Source: Aselliscus stoliczkanus (lineage: Eukaryota > Chordata > Mammalia > Chiroptera > Hipposideridae). Taken from it: a stretch of 64,000 nt of DNA. A program made the translations under genes and the position numbers. Numbering within the stretch: the stretch's first letter is position 1; the number at the start of each line of letters is the position of its first letter. The stretch covers positions 157,631,523-157,695,522 of the forward strand of contig CM066730.1 of NCBI GenBank assembly GCA_033961575.1, given 5' to 3'. Under the pieces are notes generated by a model. The model saw only the letters and a list, made by a program, of their open reading frames with translations, ran no database searches and was not told the origin of the DNA. Shown in pieces: positions 23,394 to 33,420 of this stretch.

Positions 23394-24238
23394 CTTTTTT
23401 TTTTTTTTTGCTGTTAAAGTTTGGTTTTTATTTTTCCAGATCTTTTTTTAATGCATATAATATATATGTACAAACAAAAAAACCTTCATTTTAAAAAATA
23501 TAAGTAAGACTATAGCATATAGATTTTCTGCAATTAACGAGGTAGCATGGGGATTTTCTTTGGCTGTATATCAAACTCTACCTCAATTTTTTTAATTGCA
23601 CATGGTATTCTTTAGTAACTATTTCCATATTGATAGACATTTAGTTTCTTTAGATATTTCACCAGTATAAACTATACTAGACTGAAATTCTCACAAGTGC
23701 GAAATTCTCCAGGATAGAGGTACATGGAAGATTTTTGACAAATGTGTAATTTATTGAATATCTCCTCTTTGATGCCCAAAAGGAATAAACTACTTCTGTA
23801 TGTTTTACCACATTAACTATAATTGATGGCCCTTTTTTGTTGTGAATTTTCCTGTGCTGTTTAAGGGCTGAATTTTGTGGAAAAGTCTCCCCACATTAAT
23901 TACATTCATAAGGTTTTTCCCTAGTATGGATTCCCTGATGTTCAACAAGGTCTGAGCTGTGCCTGAAGGCTTTCCCACATTTCTTATAGTGATAGGGTGT
24001 TTTTCTAATATGAATTCTCTGATGTTTAATAAGAACTGAGCTCTTTGTAAAGGCTTTCCTACGGTCATACACCAGTAGGGTTTATTTCCACTATGAGTTT
24101 TCTAATGTCCAGCAAAGGATGTATCCCTGAAAGATTTTCCATGTTTACTGTGATAATAGGGTTTCTCTCCTGTATGCATTCTTGGATGACTATTAACAGT
24201 TGAGCTCTTCCTAAAAATTTTTCACATTCATTAAACTA

Positions 24239-24373
<135 letters not shown>

Positions 24374-24453
24374 CTAAGCAAAGGCTTCCCCACAGTCTTT
24401 TTGTAGAATTCCTGATTGGTATGAATTCTCTGATGATTTGAAAGGATACAGTT

Positions 24454-24566
24454 TTTTTTTTTTTTTTCTTTGAGGGCAGTGTCACTGGCCCCCACATGTG
24501 GTACCCGAACCGGGGCTGCTGGCCTCCCAAGCCAGACGCCCAACCACCACGCCATTTGGCCGGCCC
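24454..24566 (-). repeat. Head-only tRNA SINE inside the zinc-finger array
   Basis: A complete reversed head copy. AGGATACAGTT is duplicated at 24443-24453 and 24567-24577. It splits the finger after AKAFKKNCIL. Confidence 0.93.
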
Positions 24567-24922
24567 AGGATACAGTTCTTTTTGAAAGCTTTTGCACATT
24601 CACTGCATTTGTGGGGTTTCTCTCCAGAATGAATTCTGTGATGATTAATAATTGTTGAGTGCTTCTTGAGAAATTTCCTACATTTAATGCCTCTAGAATG
24701 TTGCCTGCTTATGTGAATTTTATGGTGATTTAAAAGAGATGAGCTGCTCATAAAGGCTATCTCACATTCTTTACATCTGTGGGATTGCTCACCAATATGA
24801 CTTCTCTCATGGCTAATAGAGGAAGAATTATGTTTGAAGACTTTCCCACATTATACAATGTGCTTCTTCTCTGTAGAGCTTCTTCTGTCCTCCCAGTCCA
24901 GACCTATATCAATCATGACACT

Positions 24923-25378
24923 TTTTTTTTTTTTAAATTGGGGAATTGGTGGAGGGGAACAGCATTGGGGAATTGGGGAAGGGCGAGCAGACAAGTTGCT
25001 GTCCTTTTGTTCTTCTGTCTAGTTGTGGAGGATGTTGCATCACTGGCCCGTGTTGGTATCTTCATTGTGCTCTTCCCGGGTGAGGCAAATCAGTCTCCAG
25101 CCTCTGGACGGCTGCTCACAGTGGCTCTTGGCTGCTCACACGGGCTGCCAGCTGCTCACGCTGGCTGACGGCCACTCACTGCAGCCTATGGCAGCCCACT
25201 GAAGCAGGAGCGGCAGCTATGCCGTCCTGGGGACTCACAGCAGCCCAGCTCCAGGTGGAGCTGTTGTTCACCATCTTAGCTGTAGAGGGCAGTGTCACTG
25301 GCCCTCATATGTGGGATCCGAACTGGGGCCACTGGCGTCCCAAGCCAGCTCTTAACCAACGCGTCACTTGGCTGGCCC
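24923..25378 (-). repeat. Composite tRNA SINE inside the retropseudogene
   Basis: A full-length reversed copy with T-rich start and CACTTGGCTGGCCC end. TCATGACA is duplicated at the borders (about 24915-24922 and 25379-25386). Confidence 0.93.
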
Positions 25379-25386
25379 TCATGACA

Positions 25387-25503
25387 GTTTTTTTGTTTTT
25401 TTTTTTTTTGAGGGCAGTGTCACTGGCCCTTATATGTGGGACCCGAACCAGGGCTGCTGGCTTCCCAAGCCAGCTTAACCACCTTGCTACTCAGCCGGCC
25501 CAA
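25387..25503 (-). repeat. Head-only tRNA SINE abutting the previous SINE
   Basis: A reversed head with a long T run. CTCATGACA is repeated on both sides (25378 and 25504), the same sequence as the neighbour's duplication, so it inserted into that duplicate. Confidence 0.92.
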
Positions 25504-25772
25504 CCTCATGACACTTTTTGTTTGCTCTCCCAGAGCAGATCCTTCAGAAGTATTTTGCTTTAGGGCTGACATCTTTGTTTCAAACCAGTACTCCTGGACT
25601 GCACAGGTACCTGCCGGAGCTTCTCGTACCTTCAGCAAGGGCTGTGCCCCTTGCTCCACTTGGCAGTTAATTTTGGTTTGGAAGAGAGAGTCCCTACAAC
25701 ACCAGATTCCCATAGTTTTCCAGCATCATGTCTCTGTACATGTCCACGGAATAACTTTCAGGGCTCTCTATT

Positions 25773-26218
25773 TTTTTTTATTTTAAAGATTTTATTGGGG
25801 AATTGGCGGAGGGGAACAGCGTTGGGGAATCGGGGAAAGGGAACAGACAAATTGCTGTCTTTTTGTTCTTCAGTTTAGTTGCGGAGGATGTTGCTTCACT
25901 CTTGGTATCGTCATTGCGCTCTTCCCGGATGAGGCAGATCGGTCGCTGGCCTCTGGATGTCGCTCACCGCGGCTATTGGCAGCTCACTCCTGGCTGCCAG
26001 CCACTCACGCTGGCTGCGGGCCACTCACTGTAGCCTATGGCAGCCCACTGCATCAGGGGCTGCAGCCCACACCATCACCGGGGCTTGCACAGCCCAGCTC
26101 CAGGTGGAGCTGTTGTTAGCTGTAGAGGGCAGTGTCACTGGCCCTCATGTGGGATCCGAACCGGGGCCACTGGCATCCCAAAACCAGCGCTTAACCAATG
26201 CGCCACTCGGCTGGCCAA
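25773..26218 (-). repeat. Composite tRNA SINE splitting the KRAB-A box
   Basis: A reversed copy of the deletion subfamily (CACTCTTGGTATCG without GGCCCATG). The 13-bp AGGGCTCTCTATT is at 25760-25772 and 26219-26231, and removing the SINE rejoins the KRAB-A coding sequence. Confidence 0.95.
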
Positions 26219-26555
26219 AGGGCTCTCTATTTAATCTGGGTAAAGGCCATAGCATATCCCTAGATGTCAGTGATCCCTGGATCTGCACTTTTGGTAGTTG
26301 TGGAGCCATCTGTCTCCTGAATTGTTCTCCCAGATAAGGGCAGAAAATCCTGAATAAGCCAGTAGTTCTGGAGGCTGGGCTCCAAAATCAAGGTGTTGGC
26401 GCAAGGCTGGTCTTCTGAGACTCTAGATAGAATACCCCCTTGACTCTTCCTGGCTCCTGGTGCTCACTGTCAATCCGTGGCATCGCATGGCTTGCAGCTG
26501 GTCCACTCCAATCTCTGTGTCTCATCACATGACATTCTCCCTGTATGTCTCTCTA

Positions 26556-27110
26556 GATCATTGATTTTAGATTTTTCTTCGTTTTCTGAAACAGGCATTT
26601 AAACCTATAAATGCCCCTCTAAACATTGCTTTAACTGCATCCCACAAATTTTGATATGTTGTGTTTCTATTTTTATTCAGTTCAAAATGTTTGCTAATTT
26701 CCCTTGTGTAGTTTCAACCTATACTTGGCAGAAAATAGTATTCAATCAGAGACTGAAGGGGACCATTATCCAAATGTCTGGAGCTCTTTCTTTGTGTAGC
26801 TTCCTCCTTTCTGGTAGTTTCTTCTAAAATTCTAGCTCGCAGTCACCTTGAACTCTCTTTCCTCAACTCTGCAAGACCTCTCAGTTTGCTGGGGTCTCCT
26901 TCCTGGTGCCACCGTCCAGAGCTGCCTCTGTATGAAAACCAAGGTGGTTGTAGGGCTCACCTTGTTTGTTTCCTTTTTCTCTGGGGTCACAGCCCAGTGT
27001 CTTAAAACAGTTGTTTCATATATTTTGTGTGGTTTTCTAGCTGCTCATGGTGGGAGGGCAAGTCCTGTGGCAATTTCTCCCTTAAGGGCAAAAGTGGAGG
27101 TCACAGCACA
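26556..27110 (-). repeat. L1 fragment (antisense), right half including 5' UTR end
   Basis: Continues the L1 at 23393 (CATTTAAACCTATAAATGCC, then GCATCCCACAAATTTTGATA). After about 26720 it jumps to L1 5' region text (TCATATATTTTGTGTGGTTT), so the copy is internally deleted. Confidence 0.8.
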
Positions 27111-27756
27111 TTTAAAAAAAAAATGAAATGAAGTAGTGGCTTACAGAAAAATGCAAGTTATTTTCATCTATATGGACCACTTCATTATGTAAAATATGAG
27201 AGAATTCTCCTGAGAATGATGGAAGGTTGATATAAAGGTAACTGACAGTAGTGACTAATGTAACAACTGATTTCAACTGAGTCTGTACACTCAGATGGCG
27301 GTTACCAAGATTCATGCCATTGGTTACAGGGTGGGCAGATGGATAGGAAGTGACGGGTATTTCTGTAGCTCTTCATAACTTCACTTTTTTCATAGCTGCT
27401 ATTTCTTCATCCTTTCTTAAGGAAGTTCTACTTTTTTCTGGCCTCCTATGTAGTCTTGGCTGGTGTTAGGTGGTGCCAGTGTACTTCTCTTCTTTTCAAG
27501 AATGATGGCAGATTGGCTGCCCTAGTGCTTGCTCAACTCAATAATCCAGAAGCCCGCCTTTATTTTCCTCTTATCCCTCAGTTGACTGTTGTCCACATTT
27601 AGTTTGTTGGACATTCGGTATTTCTTGGTAGACAGGTTGGCTTTGGCTGATTAGCAGGTTGTTGCTTCAGTTAGTCATAGCCCTTTTTCTGTTATGTGTA
27701 CATGCATATGTGATTATCCATCTCTTCAGTGCTTTGATTCTACTGCATAGTTTCTA
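27111..27756. other. Intronic sequence without recognised features
   Basis: No exon or named repeat is seen. Confidence 0.45.
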
Positions 27757-27767
27757 TATGTAATTTT

Positions 27768-28228
27768 TTTATTTTTTTTATTTTTTTTTATTTTTTTTAA
27801 TTTTATTGGGGAATTGGCGGAGGGGAACAGCGTTGGGGAATCGGGGAAGGGGAACAGACAAGTTGCTGTCTTTTTGTTCTTCAGTTTAGTTGCGGAGGAT
27901 GTTGCTTCACTGTTGGTATCGTCATTGCGCTCTTCCCAGATGAGGCAGATCGGTCGCTGGCCTCTGGATGTCGCTCATCGCGGCTATTGGCAGCTCACGC
28001 TTGGCTGCCAGCCGCTCACGCTGGCTGCGGGCCACTCACTGTAGTCTATGGCAGCCCACTGCAGCAGGGGCTGCAGCCCACACCATCACCGGGGCTCGCA
28101 CAGCCCAGCTCCAGGTGGAGCTGTTGTTAGCTGTAGAGGGCAGTGTCACTGGCCCTCATGTGGGATCCGAACCGGGGCCGCTGGCATCCCAAAACCAGCG
28201 CTTAACCAATGCGCCACTCGGCCGGCCC
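27768..28228 (-). repeat. Composite tRNA SINE, deletion subfamily
   Basis: Tail with (TTTTTTTA)n expansion, body lacking the GGCCCATG block (CACTGTTGGTATCG), and head ending ACTCGGCCGGCCC. TATGTAATTTT is duplicated at 27757-27767 and 28229-28239. Confidence 0.95.
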
Positions 28229-28263
28229 TATGTAATTTTAAAATATACTTTGTGTTGTAACCA

Positions 28264-28433
28264 CAGGGCCGGGGCTACAGAGAAGAAAGAGGCACCTAGG
28301 GCACAAAATTTAAGGAGGCACTCACTTTCAAGGTTGGTAAGCTAATCTTGCCACTTACATGACTCTGAGAGTGAGTGCTTCCTTAAATTTGTGCCCGCGG
28401 CACGTCTGTTGCCTCACCCTGGTTCTGGCCCTG
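28264..28433. mobile_element. Palindromic hAT-like MITE
   Basis: About 170 bp in which both arms are near reverse complements over roughly 65 bp. The left arm CAGGGCCGGGGCTACAGAG with GGGCACAAAATTTAAGGAGG pairs with the right arm's CCTTAAATTTGTGCCCGCGG and TTCTGGCCCTG. The CAGGG...CCCTG ends and 8-base flanks TGTAACCA/TAGAACCG (5 of 8 identical) suit a hAT insertion. Confidence 0.72.
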
Positions 28434-28441
28434 TAGAACCG

Positions 28442-29347
28442 TGACCGCAGTTGGTTACAGACACCTATATAATAACTAAGACCGTAAAATGAACTCTGTA
28501 TAACAACTTTCATCTTGAACATACTTTGACTTTATTTTATCTAAGAAAACAGAAGTGAGGTAATATTTCAGGAAAATCAATGCCATGCCTGAAGTAATTC
28601 AACAGCCCAAAAGTTTATCCATAGGTAGCATTAGCTAGGATTTTGGACCATGTTATCCAGGTTAACCACAGTAGGCCACTGTTGTACTTCTGTTCTTTTA
28701 TTTCTTATCCTGACGTGGCTTGTGATTCGGAAGCTCATTCTAGCAGAATCCCTCTCATGATTAACATTTTGGGTAAGCTTGACTACTATTCTGGCTGATA
28801 CCATGATATGCAAAACCTGCTTTGGCAAATAACTGGTTAGAAAATGGGTGAACCTCTAACCTGCAAAAGGTCAAGAGGGCTCAGTTTGTGTTGCTGCCAG
28901 TTCAGTGGGGCAGATATTCCAGCTTGTACAGCTACCTACTCTTCTGGTCCCACAGTCCTCACACTGTCCCTGAGAAGTGCCTTGGAGGTGACGGGGAGGT
29001 CCAGTGGTAGAACTTTGCCCCCATCCCTTCATACGCTGCCACAAGAATAGCTCTTTTGCTTTGTTTTTTCTGTTTCGTGAACTGGAGTTCTGTGTAAAAG
29101 GTCCACGTGGAAGACACTCATTGAGATGGGGAGCCAGCAATGCATGTGGAGCAGTACTTCCACAAGCTAAAATATCCTGAGCCAAAAACACTCTATTTTA
29201 CTTCTTCTGTTCCACTTACTAGACAGCTTTCCCACCCTCTTAAAAACCAGTCTTTAAAATAGCCTTGTGTTGGTGTTCAGAGCTTTTTACAGAGTGGTAG
29301 TCTCTGTTTTTATTTCTTCTTAAAATATCTTCGTTCTTTGTTTTTAG
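28442..29347. other. 3' end of the intron before the MANSC exon
   Basis: Single-copy-looking DNA that ends in the TTTTTAG acceptor at 29341-29347. I found no earlier coding exon of KIAA0319L here. Confidence 0.6.
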
Positions 29348-29871
29348 ATGCCAGTGAGAGCAGGTGCCAGCAGGTGAAGACACACTTTGGAGTTGGCCTG
29401 AGCTCTGGGGGAGAGAATCACCTCCGGCTTCTTGAAGGAACCCACTCTGTGCAGTCATGTTGGGCGGCCTGCTGTCAGGACTCTGCGTGCCACGCCCTCT
29501 GGTGGCTAGAAGGAATGTGCATTCAGGCGGACTGCAGCAGGCCCCAGAGCTGCCGGGCTGTTAGGACAGACTCTTTCAATTCCATGCTGGTGTTTTTTAA
29601 AAAATTCCAAACTGCAGAGGATTTGGGCTTTCCCCTGGAAGATGATGTACCCCATATTCTGGGACTAGATGGGAGCAGGGCATCTAGGAGGAGACAGAGT
29701 GCTCCTAGAGCCCCCCTCAGACCCACTGTAGCCTCCAGTGACCAGCAGAGCTTGATCAGGAAGCTTCAGAAGCGAGAGAGTCCCAGTGAAGAAGTTCCAC
29801 CTACAGAGACACATTCTGAAGTGAATAACTCCAAGGAACTAGGTGATCGGAATACCAGTGGCTCTGAAGAG
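29348..29871 (+). CDS. KIAA0319L: KIAA0319L internal exon encoding the MANSC domain
   Basis: This exon encodes the N-terminal extracellular part of dyslexia-associated KIAA0319-like protein, a type I membrane glycoprotein of the trans-Golgi network and cell surface that AAV uses as its receptor. It is entered in phase 1 after a TTTTTAG acceptor: two bases complete an Asp codon, then 174 full codons follow to GAAGAG|GTAAGC. The translation starts (D)ASESRCQQVKTHFGVG and has the Cys-rich MANSC pattern, including QSCWAACCQDSACHALWW and GMCIQADC. A charged, Ser/Pro-rich linker follows with two N-glycosylation sequons (NNS and NTS). By recall the product covers about residues 48-222 of the roughly 1,049-residue human protein and is clearly collinear with it. 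The open frame runs five codons into the intron, which is chance readthrough. No frameshift or stop is seen inside the exon. Confidence 0.96.
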
Positions 29872-30579
29872 GTAAGCATATTATGAATAAGGATCAGAGA
29901 ACGTGTTTAATCTGCTTTTACACATGGCACACATGAGCAATGAAGCTGATGTCTGTGGGCAGCGTTCTAGGCTGAGGAGTGTATGTGTAAAGCGGCTTGG
30001 GTGCCTGGTGGGTGCTGCCCAGAGGACGGGGTAATGTGGCCTTAGAGATGTTCATTCCATGCAAGTCTGACCCTTGTGTTGGCACAAGCAGAAAGCTGCT
30101 CATTATCTAGTCTAAGCTGGTTCTTGGCTACAGGTAAGTGCTGTTGTGTGGGTGTTAGTCTCCACCGATTCTGCAGTATTTTCTGCCAGATTGCGAAACA
30201 CTTGACTGATGTGGTTGCAGTCCAGTTTCCCTCCCCCACCCCTATCTCCCGCCTGTATACACATGCCTTATGAGATAGTTTCTATTCCAGTCTGAAGTAA
30301 CCATCCATGCCTGGTACCACAGATTAAGACGGGACCTGCTGGGCCTCGGAGCTGGATGTGGCCATTAGCCAAGAGGCCTCTGGGGTGAATTCTCACCAAG
30401 CTGTATATGCCAAGGGAGATACCACCAGTAGAGTTTATTCCACTTGTTATGTTTCTTCATTGTTGATCTTCCTGGGTGAATGATTAAAAGGAATGACTCA
30501 TTCTGTGCTCGGTCTCCCTTGATTGCTGTGACTTATTTTTGTATTGTTTTGTTCTGGTTGTCTCTATCAAGTTGAAGCC
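29872..30579. other. Start of the 24.7-kb intron
   Basis: Begins with the donor GTAAGC at 29872. No named repeat is seen. Confidence 0.6.
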
Positions 30580-30790
30580 ATGCGGAGGCTACCGCATGCT
30601 GGGCCCTGGGTGTGCTAATAATTGTACTATGTCATTTTGTTTAAGTTTCATAACAATATTTCCAAGTAGGTGTTATTAGCCATGTTTTACTAGTGAGGAA
30701 ACTGAGGCCCAAAGAGGTTAAACAGTTTGATCATGCAGCTAATGGAATAACGAACCTAGAAATGGAACCTAGATTTAATATTAAGAAAAA
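30580..30790 (+). repeat. MIR relic (sense)
   Basis: GTTTTACTAGTGAGGAAACT, GAGGCCCAAAGAGGTTAAAC and CATGCAGCTAATGGAATAAC follow MIR. Confidence 0.85.
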
Positions 30791-31835
30791 AGCTTTTCAG
30801 TGCAATAGTAGAGATACAGTCTTAGGCTTAATATGCCCATAAACATTTATGGCCACTTATTATCAATACTGGGTGCTCTTCTAAGCACCAGAGATACAAA
30901 GGTAAAGCAGACATGATCTGTGCCCTGAGGGAGTTTACAATCTAGTGGAGACTCAGACGTGAAGATAGGTGTTTGCAATAGTTGTTGCATTTATAGAGTT
31001 ATATATATAATCCAGTAGGAACGCAAAAGAGGAAGTGATCCACTTGAGTATGTGCAGGGAAGACCTTACAGAAGTATTTAACTTATTTCTTGAAGGATCT
31101 GCAGGACTTCACTAAGGGGTTAAAGGGAGTAAAAATACTCTGCACAGAGGCACCACGTATGTGAAGGCTCAGTCAGCAAGTACTTGTTGCACATTTACTA
31201 TGTGCAAGATACTGTCCTAAGCTAGACACTAGGAATGTAATTATAGTAAATAAGATAAGTGTGATTTCTGCCCTAACAGAGCTTACAGTCTGGCAAGGAA
31301 AACAGACGTTGCATTTATAATAATTACATGATGATAAGTTTGATGCAGGTTATGAGAGAATAAGTGCAGAGTGCTGTAAGAATACCTAGCAGGGACCTAC
31401 CTAGTCAAGCCTAAGGGTAAGGTCAGGCTACCCTAAGGAAGGGAGGTGGAAACTGAGATGGAAGTAGAGTAGGAGTCAGGGAAAGAGACAGGCCAGGAGT
31501 ATTTCAGGCAGAGGGAATAATAATTTTAAATGTCATCAGGTCCCCTAGAACATGGTCTGATTAAGAAGTTGAGAGAGACTGATTTTGTTTGGCAAACAGA
31601 GCAAGAAAGCTAAGGGGTGAACGAAGAGGCTTGAGGCCCTCTTAAAATATTGGTCTTTATCTCAATCAGGGAATGATATGATCAGATGTGTTGCTATATG
31701 GTGAGAAGACTGGATGGAAAAGGGCAAGAATGTCCATGGAGCAAACAGGAGGCTTTTCGGCCAGGGGACCATTGCACTACAGCAGGATGTTGGAGATACA
31801 GGAAAGGTGATAGACCCCAAATAACCCCTTAGAGC

Positions 31836-31992
31836 TGTGCTTCGCAGACTTTAGCATCAGAATCACTTGGAGGCCTTGGTAAAAACAGATTGCTGGCCCC
31901 AACTCCAGAGTTCCTGATAGCATGTGTAACGGGTGCCTGGAGAGTGCTGATGCCCCTGGTCTGGAAACCACACTTCCAGAGCCATTGCTTTG
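31836..31992 (+). mobile_element. MER5A hAT-Charlie element
   Basis: TTCGCAGACTTTAGCATCAG, AATCACTTGGAGGCCTTGGT, TTGCTGGCCCCAACTCCAGA and CTGGTCTGGAAACCACACTT match the MER5A consensus as I know it. Confidence 0.85.
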
Positions 31993-32844
31993 TAGGGCAG
32001 GTGGGGTAGAATCCAGAGCACAGGATTAGCCTTAGGCTGGAGGAGAGACATCTCCTTCATTGTGATAGGAAAGAAGAAATGGGTGGGTTTTTAGGTTTGG
32101 TAGAAGGAAACTGGTAGTTCTAAACTCGTTCCTGTTTTTTCTGATGTGGGATAGATCAGTTACTGAAAGCAGAAGCAGAGGTAGGTGGAGTGGCGATAGG
32201 TGGGTAGAGGCAGGAAAATCAGAGGTTTGGAGAGAGTGGCAAAGGTCTGAAATAGCCATTGTGAAGGGTAGGAGATGGCAAAGTAGGTAAGGAAATAGAA
32301 AGATTGCTGGGCAGCATTGAAGATGCAGATGGTGAATTTGTGAGAGTGGTACTGACCTTTACAGTTGTATGAGTCTCAGCAGCTCTCAGCAACCCTGTCA
32401 AGAAAGGGCTGATAGTTTGATTCATCCAAGATTGGAACTTTGCCAGTCTTGTATAGAAGGAAATTGGGGCATGGAAATTGAGGTTGTTGTCAAGAGAGTG
32501 ATTGAAAGAGATAGTCTAACAAGATGGCAAAAGAGGCAAAGACAGGAGGAATTGACAGACATATGAAAGAGGAGTTTGGCATTCAGAGGTTTTGATGATG
32601 GGAAGCAGATACAGGGAGCACAGGTAAATGTGAACCCTGGAAGTACAGAGAGCTGTCAGGGTATGGAATATTTGAATTTAAGATTTGGAGGTGCAGAAGT
32701 TCTGGTGATTTCAGGATCTAGGGTGTAGCTATGGAAGAGGTTTGCTGGAGTAGAGTGGAGAAGAATTTATTGGTGATAAGGAGCTCAAAGAACATGTTAA
32801 ATGAGTTATCCATGTGGACATTGAGAGAGACTTTAATAATGATG

Positions 32845-33100
32845 ATGATGATGGCAATAGTTAGTGTTTACCGAGTGAGCACTTACCACATGCCAGGTAC
32901 CATTCTGAGCCCTTTACATGTGTTAACTCTTCATTCAAACAACAAATCCTATGAAGTACTCTTATCTCTATTTTACAAATGAGGAAACTCAGGAAAAGAA
33001 AGGTTACAGAGAATGGCCAAGGCAACATAGCTAGCATATAGTATACTGTACTGAGGCTTGAACCCAGGCAGTCTGAGTCTATCCAGAGTCTGTCCTCTTA
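32845..33100 (+). repeat. MIR relic (sense), nearly full length
   Basis: TAGTTAGTGTTTACCGAGTG, CACATGCCAGGTACCATTCT, AATGAGGAAACTCAGGAAAA and TTGAACCCAGGCAGTCTGAG span MIR from 5' to 3'. Confidence 0.9.
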
Positions 33101-33182
33101 CTCTAGATGAGGACTTAGGGTGCAGAGGAATTTTGAGAGTCAGATGTCAAAGCCATCAGTAAAGTAGGAGGAGTAATGAGTA

Positions 33183-33232
33183 AGTTGCAAGATGACAGCT
33201 ATGATGAAGTTGCAAGATGACAGCTATGATGA
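33183..33232 (+). repeat. Perfect 25-bp tandem duplication
   Basis: AGTTGCAAGATGACAGCTAT plus GATGA occurs twice in immediate succession without mismatch, which indicates a recent event. Confidence 0.95.
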
Positions 33233-33420
33233 GAGTTGAAGTATAGTGCAGCAATATGGCAAAGAGGTTTCTACAAAGAAGATAGAAGAGTGATGGTTTG
33301 CAAAGAGCATTGGGAAGGAGAGCAGATAAAATAGCACCCCGCCTTCAATCCTACAGTATGGGAGAACGAGGAGCCATCATGTTACAGAGATACATGGGAA
33401 ACAGTATCCTCAGGGGAGGG

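Larger units (their letters stand above)
30820..33420 (-). repeat. Long L2 mosaic (antisense) with MER5A and MIR inserts
   Basis: Reversed L2 text recurs: AGCAGACATGATCTGTGCCC, GAGGGAGTTTACAATCTAGT, GGGAATGATATGATCAGATG and AGGAGAGACATCTCCTTCAT. It restarts near 31180, so at least two copies or a duplication are involved. The inserts at 31836-31992 and 32845-33100 are separate elements. Confidence 0.75.

Noticed and set aside
29872..29886. The MANSC exon continuing to a stop at 29886 as an alternative C-terminus
   Set aside because: A consensus donor GTAAGC sits at 29872 and the next exon continues the protein in frame; the short readthrough is chance unless transcript data show intron retention.
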